Source of the DNA: an uncultured Campylobacter sp.
GTDB taxonomy: Bacteria; Campylobacterota; Campylobacteria; Campylobacterales; Campylobacteraceae
Assembly: GCF_938031315.1 (NCBI RefSeq)
Contig: NZ_CALHHT010000053.1
Coordinates: 1-5,495 of the forward strand
DNA length: 5,495 bases
Reading direction: 5' to 3'
Positions 1 to 5,186 of the stretch are shown one piece after another (the first letter of the stretch is position 1; every line of letters starts with the position of its first letter). The position numbers were made by a program, and so were the translations under genes. The notes under the pieces were generated by a model. That model had not been told where the DNA came from. It saw only the letters and a program-made list of their open reading frames with translations, and made no database searches.

Positions 1-1
1 T

Positions 2-622
2 TATATCGTCGTTTCGAGCCTTATTGCGCCGGTGATTTTAATACTGGCCGTCAAAAACGGCTTTTTGATCCCTGCGATTGCGGTGCATCTTTTCGTATTT
101 TATTTCGGAATTTTAGCCGATGATACCCCGCCCGTGGGCATCGCCGCATACGCCGCCGCGGGCATTGCAAAAGCAAATCCGGTAATCGTAGGACTTCAGG
201 GCTTTATTTACGACCTACGCACGGCGGTACTTCCGTTTGCGTTCTTTTTTAACAACAAGCTGCTTTTGATCCAAAGCGTCGGCAATCCGACGGATTCGAA
301 AAGCATCGTTTGGATCGGCGATCCGCTGCAAATCGCGCTGATTTTTGCTACGGCGATCGTCGGTATGTTTGCCTTCAGCTCCTCGCTGCAGGGCTGGTTC
401 GTAACCAAGTGCAACATGGTAGAGCGCCTGCTATTGCTGCTCGTAACGCCGCTAATGCTGGTGCCTAATATCTGCGCGAAATTTATTGAGTTTATCCCGA
501 GCGAATATGCAAGTTACGGCATCGGCGCTGCGATCTACGCGCTGATCTTTGCAAAGCAGTGGGTTTTAAGACCTAAAGACTCAGATGGTACGCACGCCGA
601 AAATAGCGCGCCTGTGGCGTAA
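2..622 (+). CDS. TRAP-type transporter fused permease, C-terminal part (5' end outside window)
   Basis: This is the last 206 codons of an inner-membrane permease of the tripartite ATP-independent periplasmic (TRAP) family, probably the fused type in which small and large membrane subunits (DctQ and DctM) are one chain. Such permeases use the sodium gradient to import organic acids or amino acids delivered by a periplasmic binding protein. The reading frame is open from base 2, so the gene begins upstream; an internal GTG at 32 is not a start. The most telling stretch is the window's residues 39-50, FGILADDTPPVG, followed by an Ala/Gly-rich helix and a loop-helix ending in PFAFFFNNKLLL. This pattern (FGxLADxTPPV, then PFxFxxNxxLL) is characteristic of fused TRAP permeases. 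Further hydrophobic segments follow, and the chain ends in a short polar tail (about 20 residues). The substrate cannot be told from this part, and the binding-protein gene is not in view. Family is fairly sure, substrate unknown. Confidence 0.88.
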   Translation, partial: YIVVSSLIAPVILILAVKNGFLIPAIAVHLFVFYFGILADDTPPVGIAAYAAAGIAKANPVIVGLQGFIYDLRTAVLPFAFFFNNKLLLIQSVGNPTDSKSIVWIGDPLQIALIFATAIVGMFAFSSSLQGWFVTKCNMVERLLLLLVTPLMLVPNICAKFIEFIPSEYASYGIGAAIYALIFAKQWVLRPKDSDGTHAENSAPVA

Positions 623-632
623 AATCAAATTT

Positions 633-671
633 GATCCCGCTAAATTTTAGATAAATTTGCGGGGTCTTATT
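633..671 (+). terminator. Probable intrinsic terminator of the TRAP permease gene
   Basis: GATCCCGC (633-640) pairs with GCGGGGTC (659-666), eight pairs with one G-U wobble. Inside, the two AAATTT words (642-647 and 653-658) can extend the stem around a short loop. The stem is followed by TTATT, a short and imperfect T tract. It begins 10 bases after the stop codon. The short T tract keeps the confidence moderate. Confidence 0.6.
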
Positions 672-1177
672 AAATTTATCTTCTTGCTTTTTATTCTTGC
701 ACCAGGATTTTAAATTTGAATTGACTCTTTGTTCTAAATTTAAATCCGCCTATCTAAACTACTCAAAATTTTAAATTGCGCCGAAGTAATTATGCTGCTT
801 AGTAGATGAATTTATTCATACGAAGTTACCGTGTTAAAACTATCGTGTACTAAATCCATGCTTGTTTATATGATTATCGCAAGCCACAGGATACGCGAAA
901 TCAATAGAGCAAAATCCGTTTTTGTCTTGCCGCTTGAAATGCCTTCGATGGGTTAAATATACACGTCCACAAAAGCTAAAATGATTCTTAAAGCAGATAA
1001 AATCAAAAACTGTGCAAAATTTCTCCAAAACAACTTGATGATTAAGGATTAGCGTTACAAAATTTTACTTATTTAGAGCGATTCCTTGATTATATGTTGT
1101 ACTTTATTTAAAATAATTTTTATAAAAATATCGATGGAATGGGGAATTATTAGTCAAATTTAATTCTATAAAAATAC
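672..1177. other. AT-rich intergenic region without a convincing gene
   Basis: About 500 bases with no gene I can support. The only sizeable open frame, on the minus strand at 840-1028 (62 codons), has a Cys/His/Phe-rich composition, no ribosome binding site and no recognisable motif. On the + strand, in the mirror codon register, an ATG at 858 opens 32 codons ended by TAA at 954-956, then 31 more open codons to a TAG; it also lacks a ribosome binding site. The stretch could be a decayed gene or plain spacer. It holds a 14-bp palindrome, ATGAATTTATTCAT (806-819), and a 10-bp direct repeat TATAAAAATA at 1121-1130 and 1167-1176, in the AT-rich part leading to the receptor promoter. No tRNA, rRNA or CRISPR-like structure was seen. 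Confidence 0.6.
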
Positions 1178-1196
1178 TTTAATAATTAATATTAAA
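1178..1196. promoter_or_regulatory. Candidate operator, Fur-box-like palindrome
   Basis: TTTAATA-ATTAA-TATTAAA is a perfect 7-bp inverted repeat around 5 bases. It spans the place where the -35 region of the receptor promoter would lie (TATAAT begins at 1213). Ferric-uptake regulators of epsilonproteobacteria bind very AT-rich, TAATAAT/ATTATTA-like palindromes, and catecholate receptor genes are usually Fur-repressed, so the position and the gene downstream make a Fur site plausible. A second weaker inverted repeat, GAATTA-N11-TAATTC, sits at 1144-1166. In AT-rich DNA such palindromes also arise by chance, so this is an inference. Confidence 0.4.
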
Positions 1197-1205
1197 TTTA
1201 TCCGC

Positions 1206-1218
1206 TTTGAGTTATAAT
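1206..1218 (+). promoter_or_regulatory. Promoter -10 region of the siderophore receptor operon
   Basis: A perfect TATAAT hexamer lies at 1213-1218, preceded by TTTGAG, as is common in Campylobacter housekeeping promoters, which have a strong -10 box and T-rich upstream tracts rather than a conserved -35. Transcription would start near 1225, giving a leader of about 25 bases before the ATG. The AGAGGA ribosome binding site at 1239-1244 lies six bases before that ATG. Confidence 0.65.
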
Positions 1219-1250
1219 CCGCGATTAAATTTCAAAATAGAGGAACAAAA

Positions 1251-3374
1251 ATGCAAAAAGATATGTATTTTAAAAAGGCGAAATTTATCGCATTATCTAT
1301 ATGCGCGAGCGTTTCGATTTTATGCGGCGTCGAAGGCTCGCGCCTAAGCAGTGACGCAAATAGCACGAATCTTGGCGAGATCGTAGTAAGCGCGAGCGGC
1401 TTTCGCCAAGATATCAGGCAGGCGCCGGCCTCCATCTCCACCTTGGATAATAAAGAGATATCAAGCGGCAGATTCACTTCGCTACACGATATTGCGAATA
1501 AAATGCCGGGCGTCAGCGTTATTGCAGGCGATGACGGCCCGGCAAGCGGGATATCCATCAGAGGAATGGAAAGCTCCCAAACCCTTGTGCTTATCGACGG
1601 CAAACGTGTAAGTTCCGCGGCGGCGAACCCAAAAGGCGGAGCGGGCGATATGAACTCGAATTTTATCCCGCCCGCAGGAGCGATAGAGCGTATCGAGGTG
1701 ATTAGAGGACCTATGAGCTCGCTTTACGGGAGCGATGCAGTAGGCGGCGTGATAAATATCATTACGAAAAAGAATTTTTCTAAATTTAGCGGAAGCGCCG
1801 CTATATCTACAACTATCCAAGATCACGAGGGTATCGGAAACGGTAAGATGGGCGAAGCCTACGTCAATATTCCCTTCGGGCAGTATGCGGCACTTCAGCT
1901 GTGGGGATATAAAAAGCTGCGCGACGAGGATGGCTATAAGGGAGGCTATCAGAAGAGTGATAAATCGGATTCTAACGCCAAACTTTGGCTAACGCCGGAT
2001 GAAAATAATAAATTTTACGTTCAAACCGGAAGGCAAAATCACGATTATTCAAGAACTCTTGGTAAAACCGCCGTTTATCCCAACGCGCGCGGATTAAATC
2101 ACTATAAATATAAAAGAGAAAATCACGGAGTCGGATATTTGGGCGAGTTTGAAAGCTTAAGCGCTGATATAAGTTATTTTTGGGACAAGACTCGCCGTAC
2201 GAGCATTTTTGATAGCCTTTCGCCCGCAATCGTAAAAAATAGAAATTTTAATTCCAAATTTACGACTTATCTCGGTATAAATACGCTTACCTTCGGTTAC
2301 GATTTTAGCAAACAGGATGTGCAAACGACTTTCATCGTTTCAAACGCGAGTAGGCAAAATTTACGCTCTCCGCAGCGATTTTCTATGAACGAGCATGCGG
2401 GATTTTTAGAGGACGAGATTGAAATTTTGGAAAATACGCTATTTTTAACGCTCGGCGGCAGGCTCACGCATAACGAATACTTCGGCAACCACTTTTCTCC
2501 TAGAGCCTACGCGACGTTTAATATAGGTGATACCTGGACGATCAAAGGCGGCGTCGCAACCGGTTATAAAACTCCCGACGTCAATCAAATTTCGCCGGAA
2601 GTAGGCACGATTCAGGGCGGCTGGAGGATTATAGATTTCGGTAACGAGGATTTAAAGCCCGAGAAAAGCACGACCTACGAGATCGGGCTTTATTACGACA
2701 ATGCAGACGATCTGCGCGGCAATATCACGCTATTTAAAAACGACTTCAAAGATAAAATTTTAGATACCGATGGCAGCAATATCAATAGGATTCCCGCTTA
2801 CGGAGGCTGCGCCGGCGCACCGAGCGTTAATTGTCCGGGTTGGGGAACGTATTTTAATATAAAAGGAGCCGAGGTTTACGGCGTTGAGCTGAGCGGCGAT
2901 TACGATATTACTAAGAGGCTAAATTTCAAGGCGAACTACACCTATAGCCACTCCGAGATCGAAACCGGAGATCCTACGATCTATACGCCAAACGGCGCCG
3001 TTAAATTTAGCCAAACCAATCTTAGTAGGCTAGATGGCAAATCCCTGACCGCTACTCCGAAGCATGCCGCACATGCGACGCTTAGCTATAGGCCTATCAC
3101 TCCGCTTTCTACCTTTATCGGTCTTAATTACGAAAGTGAGCTTACAAGCGTGCAATTTGGTCCGGGCAATAGAGTCAGCAAAAACGACAAAAAGCTTTTT
3201 ACTACGGATTTGGGCGCACAATACGATTTAAACGATAATCTGAGCCTAAATTTAACCGCTTACAATATCTTTGATAACGTCCGATACGACGAGGGTCTCG
3301 CAGACGACGGCAATTACTATTGGTACCCCGAGGAAGGCAGGAGGTTTTGGTTTAAGGTAAACGCTAAATGGTAA
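1251..3374 (+). CDS. TonB-dependent outer-membrane receptor, catecholate siderophore type (CirA/IrgA/CfrA-like)
   Basis: A complete 707-residue ligand-gated beta-barrel that would import a ferric siderophore across the outer membrane, powered by TonB-ExbB-ExbD. A signal peptide is visible: basic residues at 8-11, then a hydrophobic run to about residue 26. A TonB box follows (EIVVSAS, 43-49). The plug domain covers roughly 58-174, with IRGM at 103-106, LIDGKRV at 114-120 and the hallmark segment IERIEVIRGPMSSLYGSDAV (145-164) leading into GGVINIITKK (165-174). This segment is closest in memory to CirA, IrgA and Campylobacter CfrA, and less like FepA. The rest is the barrel, including DLKPEKSTTYEIGLYY (467-482), and ends in an aromatic residue (FKVNAKW), the usual outer-membrane assembly signal. 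Two cysteines, 520 and 528, probably form a small loop. AGAGGA six bases upstream supports the ATG at 1251. The neighbouring esterase gene argues for an enterobactin-like tri-lactone substrate, but the ligand itself is inferred. Confidence 0.93.
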   Translation: MQKDMYFKKAKFIALSICASVSILCGVEGSRLSSDANSTNLGEIVVSASGFRQDIRQAPASISTLDNKEISSGRFTSLHDIANKMPGVSVIAGDDGPASGISIRGMESSQTLVLIDGKRVSSAAANPKGGAGDMNSNFIPPAGAIERIEVIRGPMSSLYGSDAVGGVINIITKKNFSKFSGSAAISTTIQDHEGIGNGKMGEAYVNIPFGQYAALQLWGYKKLRDEDGYKGGYQKSDKSDSNAKLWLTPDENNKFYVQTGRQNHDYSRTLGKTAVYPNARGLNHYKYKRENHGVGYLGEFESLSADISYFWDKTRRTSIFDSLSPAIVKNRNFNSKFTTYLGINTLTFGYDFSKQDVQTTFIVSNASRQNLRSPQRFSMNEHAGFLEDEIEILENTLFLTLGGRLTHNEYFGNHFSPRAYATFNIGDTWTIKGGVATGYKTPDVNQISPEVGTIQGGWRIIDFGNEDLKPEKSTTYEIGLYYDNADDLRGNITLFKNDFKDKILDTDGSNINRIPAYGGCAGAPSVNCPGWGTYFNIKGAEVYGVELSGDYDITKRLNFKANYTYSHSEIETGDPTIYTPNGAVKFSQTNLSRLDGKSLTATPKHAAHATLSYRPITPLSTFIGLNYESELTSVQFGPGNRVSKNDKKLFTTDLGAQYDLNDNLSLNLTAYNIFDNVRYDEGLADDGNYYWYPEEGRRFWFKVNAKW

Positions 3375-4264
3375 GCCCAAAGAACTTCCTTGTGATATTC
3401 GACGCACTCTTTTTAGTATGCTTATTCGCTTGCGATCTGAGGGCAAAACCGCCGCAAAAGATTGAGCAGGCAAGTGGAGCTGCGTACGAAATGTTTAATG
3501 TGAGCGATTTTATTCTAAAAAGCAAGAGCGGCGAAAAATATAAAATTTTTATAGCTCGCCGAAAAAATGTCGCTCGCTACGATAGGGTAGTTTTTATGGT
3601 TGATGCGAACGCACAAGTTGCTATGCTTTTAAACTCTTATGCGAAAATTTATGCGAATGGCGCAAAGCAAAACGCAAAAGCGGTGCCGAAATTAAGCAAA
3701 ACCGTCCTTATAGTAGGCATCGGATACGACAGCCCGCTAGCGTATGATATTAAGCGTCGCACGAGAGATTTAACGCCCGCGGCGAGCGGCGAAGAATATG
3801 CAAACGGCGGCGGCGCGGGAGAATTTTACGATTTCGTAAAAGATGAACTATTTCCGCTCGTGGAGAAAAAATACTCTACGGCAAAAAGCGATAAAATTTA
3901 CTTCGGACATTCTTTTGGCGGGCTATTCGGGATTTATGCTTTGCTGCGCGACGATGGGATTTTCGACGAGTTTTTTATCGCCTCACCTTCGTTGTGGTGG
4001 GGCGAATCACAGCTGATCAGAGATGCCCTAGACGAAGGAAAGCTTAGATCAAATTTAAAAGCGAAATTCATAATACTCGTTGCCGGCTCGCGTGAAATGC
4101 GTAAAGGGAAAACCGATAAAGCGGGAATTTTAAAAGTAGCCGATCTAGCTGAAATTTTAAAAACAAAGGGGCTTTCTTGCGAGTTTAAGCTCTACGAAGG
4201 CGCTTCGCACGGCGAAGTAATCTCATTGGCTTTGCAAGATTTAGCGCTATTTACGCAAAGATAA
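3368..4264 (+). CDS. Exported siderophore esterase, alpha/beta hydrolase (IroE/Fes/Cee-like)
   Basis: A 298-residue alpha/beta hydrolase of the esterase D family (PF00756). Members IroE and Campylobacter Cee hydrolyse the tri-serine lactone backbone of enterobactin-type siderophores in the periplasm. The nucleophile motif is GHSFGG (180-185, Ser182); the strand after it carries the family segment ASPSLWWGE (205-213), and the likely catalytic His281 lies in EGASHGE. The Ser-to-His distance of 99 is close to that recalled for IroE, which is described as using a Ser-His dyad. RTRDLTP (131-137) matches a conserved family stretch near the active site. The N terminus is an export signal: Lys5, then a hydrophobic run to about 21, with possible cleavage after Ala26. 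A lipoprotein reading at Cys22 (LFAC) is possible but imperfect. The ATG overlaps the receptor stop by 7 bp, with AAGG at 3354-3357 ten bases upstream, so translation is probably coupled. Esterase family is secure; the exact siderophore is inferred. Confidence 0.88.
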   Translation: MVSPKNFLVIFDALFLVCLFACDLRAKPPQKIEQASGAAYEMFNVSDFILKSKSGEKYKIFIARRKNVARYDRVVFMVDANAQVAMLLNSYAKIYANGAKQNAKAVPKLSKTVLIVGIGYDSPLAYDIKRRTRDLTPAASGEEYANGGGAGEFYDFVKDELFPLVEKKYSTAKSDKIYFGHSFGGLFGIYALLRDDGIFDEFFIASPSLWWGESQLIRDALDEGKLRSNLKAKFIILVAGSREMRKGKTDKAGILKVADLAEILKTKGLSCEFKLYEGASHGEVISLALQDLALFTQR

Positions 4265-4433
4265 TCTTCTATTTAGCCGGTAAAGCCTTAATCTAAATCT
4301 GGCTCGTTTATATTTGCAAGCGCAAGACCGAGCGACGCAGGCTCGCTGATCGCGCCGAAACGCGCCACTAGATTTAAGAAATTAAATTTTAAAGCTCTTT
4401 TGGCTAGTATCGCACAAATTTAAAGGATGGAAA

Positions 4434-4673
4434 ATGCAAAATTTCAAATGGCAAATTTCAAAGCGGCTCAAGCAGGCGATGCGCGAGCGAGATATCGATA
4501 ATCTCACGCTCGTGCGCCGCACGGACGAGCTGTATTCGCGCTCGCACCCGGGCCACGACGAGGATATGCGCGCCGAAGTTTACACGGTTTTGGACGAATA
4601 CGCGCCCAACGTCGATATTGAAATTTTTGATCTAGTCTGCAAGGCTCTCGGCGTTAAAATCGAGCTAGGATAG
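4434..4673 (+). CDS. Small protein of unknown function, possible Cro/CI-like helix-turn-helix fold
   Basis: A 79-residue cytoplasmic protein with no signal peptide or membrane segment, rich in charged residues. I do not recognise a named family. The N-terminal part, ISKRLKQAMRERDIDNLTLV (8-27), looks like helix 1 and the entry to helix 2 of a Cro/CI (XRE) domain, and the C-terminal FDLVCKALGVKIEL (65-78) strongly resembles the last helix and strand of such domains. The middle (about 28-60, with SRSHPGHDEDMR and a DEYAPN turn) does not match a standard recognition helix, so DNA binding is uncertain. The start is well supported: AAAGGA (4422-4427) lies six bases before the ATG. The gene seems to be transcribed alone: 169 bases separate it from the esterase gene and a strong terminator follows. 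A weak -10 candidate, TAGTAT, is at 4405-4410. Its base composition is more GC-rich than the flanking spacers, as expected for coding DNA. Confidence 0.8.
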   Translation: MQNFKWQISKRLKQAMRERDIDNLTLVRRTDELYSRSHPGHDEDMRAEVYTVLDEYAPNVDIEIFDLVCKALGVKIELG

Positions 4674-4681
4674 GGTTTTGC

Positions 4682-4706
4682 GCGTAGGATTTGCCTGCGC
4701 TTTTTT
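4682..4706 (+). terminator. Intrinsic terminator of the small HTH-like gene
   Basis: GCGTAGG (4682-4688) pairs with CCTGCGC (4694-4700) over seven pairs with one G-U wobble, around the loop ATTTG. The stem is followed directly by six T residues (4701-4706). It begins nine bases after the TAG stop. This is a textbook Rho-independent terminator. Confidence 0.88.
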
Positions 4707-4759
4707 GCTTGGACGGCGGCGGTCAAATTTTTGGTTTTGAAATTTTATTTAGTTCGGTT

Positions 4760-4795
4760 TTGCGCTGCGACTTTAGATTGCGCCGCGACTTTTTA
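4760..4795. repeat. Two-copy 18-bp tandem repeat
   Basis: TTGCGCTGCGACTTTAGA (4760-4777) is followed directly by TTGCGCCGCGACTTTTTA (4778-4795); 15 of 18 positions match. A further related fragment, CGCTGCGCGCTGCGTCTT, follows at 4801-4818. It looks like local duplication in spacer DNA; no function is evident. Confidence 0.6.
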
Positions 4796-5024
4796 AATTT
4801 CGCTGCGCGCTGCGTCTTGCTGGGTATGGAATTTTAACGGCGCGGCATCTAAATTTACACGGCACAGATTTTAAAATTTAAACGCAATCGGCGATATGTT
4901 TTAGCGTCTCAAAGCCGAAAGCGGAGTTTAGCGCAGAAGTTCGCGATCAAATTTCATTCATGCTGACGGCTTGTCGGTAGCTTAGCAAGCAGCCCCAAAT
5001 TCTAAATACGATCAAATTTCACCC

Positions 5025-5069
5025 GGGCGGCGAATTGGCGATTAAAATTTTAAAAATGAAATTCCGCCC
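5025..5069. other. GC-clamped hairpin without T tract, upstream of the lrgA-like gene
   Basis: GGGCG (5025-5029) and GAATT (5032-5036) can pair with CGCCC (5065-5069) and AATTC (5060-5064), giving a ten-pair stem with a 2-base bulge. The loop contains the 12-bp palindrome TTAAAATTTTAA (5042-5053). Neither strand has a T run after it, so it is not a normal intrinsic terminator. It ends 117 bases before the TTG start and could be part of a structured leader RNA, or simply chance in DNA of this composition. Confidence 0.35.
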
Positions 5070-5147
5070 CGAGCTTGCAATCAAAATTTCAAATTTAGCG
5101 GCAAAATTTTACCGAAAGCCCGCAGGATTAATATCTCTTTTAACTGC

Positions 5148-5167
5148 AAAGTGCTAAATTTCACTTT
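5148..5167. promoter_or_regulatory. Inverted repeat just before the lrgA-like gene, possible operator
   Basis: AAAGTG-N8-CACTTT is a perfect 6-bp inverted repeat around CTAAATTT. It ends seven bases before the ribosome binding site. An extended -10-like TGCTAAATT (5152-5160) lies inside it. The symmetry and placement suit a repressor site or a small RNA hairpin near the ribosome site, but no known regulator motif is recognised. Confidence 0.3.
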
Positions 5168-5174
5168 AAATTTT

Positions 5175-5180
5175 AAAGGG
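5175..5180 (+). promoter_or_regulatory. Ribosome binding site that fixes a TTG start
   Basis: AAAGGG lies six bases before the TTG at 5187, the ideal spacing. The only other upstream in-frame start is a GTG at 5151, which lacks such a site, so TTG is chosen. The resulting N terminus, KYLTQFSIILGISF, also agrees with how LrgA-family proteins usually begin. Confidence 0.75.
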
Positions 5181-5186
5181 AAAAAT

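Larger units (their letters stand above)
4707..5147. other. Non-coding spacer rich in AAATTT words
   Basis: No gene, tRNA or mobile element is supported here; all frames are broken by frequent stops. It holds a short tandem repeat (4760-4795), a hairpin (5025-5069) and a 13-bp direct repeat CGATCAAATTTCA at 4944-4956 and 5009-5021. The word AAATTT recurs about a dozen times by eye, usually with flanking C or T. It is far denser here than in the coding regions, which is the habit of Campylobacter intergenic DNA. The GC-rich islands between these words (such as GCGCTGCG) alternate with AT tracts. The right part probably contains the promoter and leader of the lrgA-like gene, but I see no convincing -10 box. 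Confidence 0.55.

Noticed and set aside
32..34. GTG at 32 as the start of the first gene
   Set aside because: The same frame is open back to the window edge and already matches the TRAP permease pattern, so the gene begins upstream.
208..417. Minus-strand open frame of 69 codons inside the TRAP permease gene
   Set aside because: It is antisense to a clear membrane-protein reading frame and has no motif or ribosome site of its own.
806..819. ATGAATTTATTCAT palindrome as an operator
   Set aside because: It is 14 bp of AT-rich DNA more than 400 bases from the next gene start, with no promoter beside it; chance is the simplest explanation.
840..1028. Minus-strand 62-codon frame in the spacer as a real gene
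   Set aside because: No ribosome site, no motif, and an unlikely amino-acid composition; kept only as a possible remnant in the findings.
1232..1603. Minus-strand open frame of 123 codons across the receptor start
   Set aside because: It lies opposite the signal peptide and plug domain of an unmistakable receptor gene, runs through its promoter leader, and its protein resembles nothing known.
1482..1826. Minus-strand open frame of 114 codons inside the receptor gene
   Set aside because: It is a shadow of the plug-domain coding sequence; the composition (many Arg, His, Cys) is that of antisense translation.
1972..3473. Further minus-strand open frames of 63-85 codons opposite the receptor and esterase start
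   Set aside because: All overlap strongly supported + strand coding sequence and lack starts with ribosome sites or recognisable domains.
4310..4352. GCTCG / CGAGC arms after the esterase gene as a terminator
   Set aside because: The stems are only five pairs with a long loop or alternative partners, and no T tract follows.
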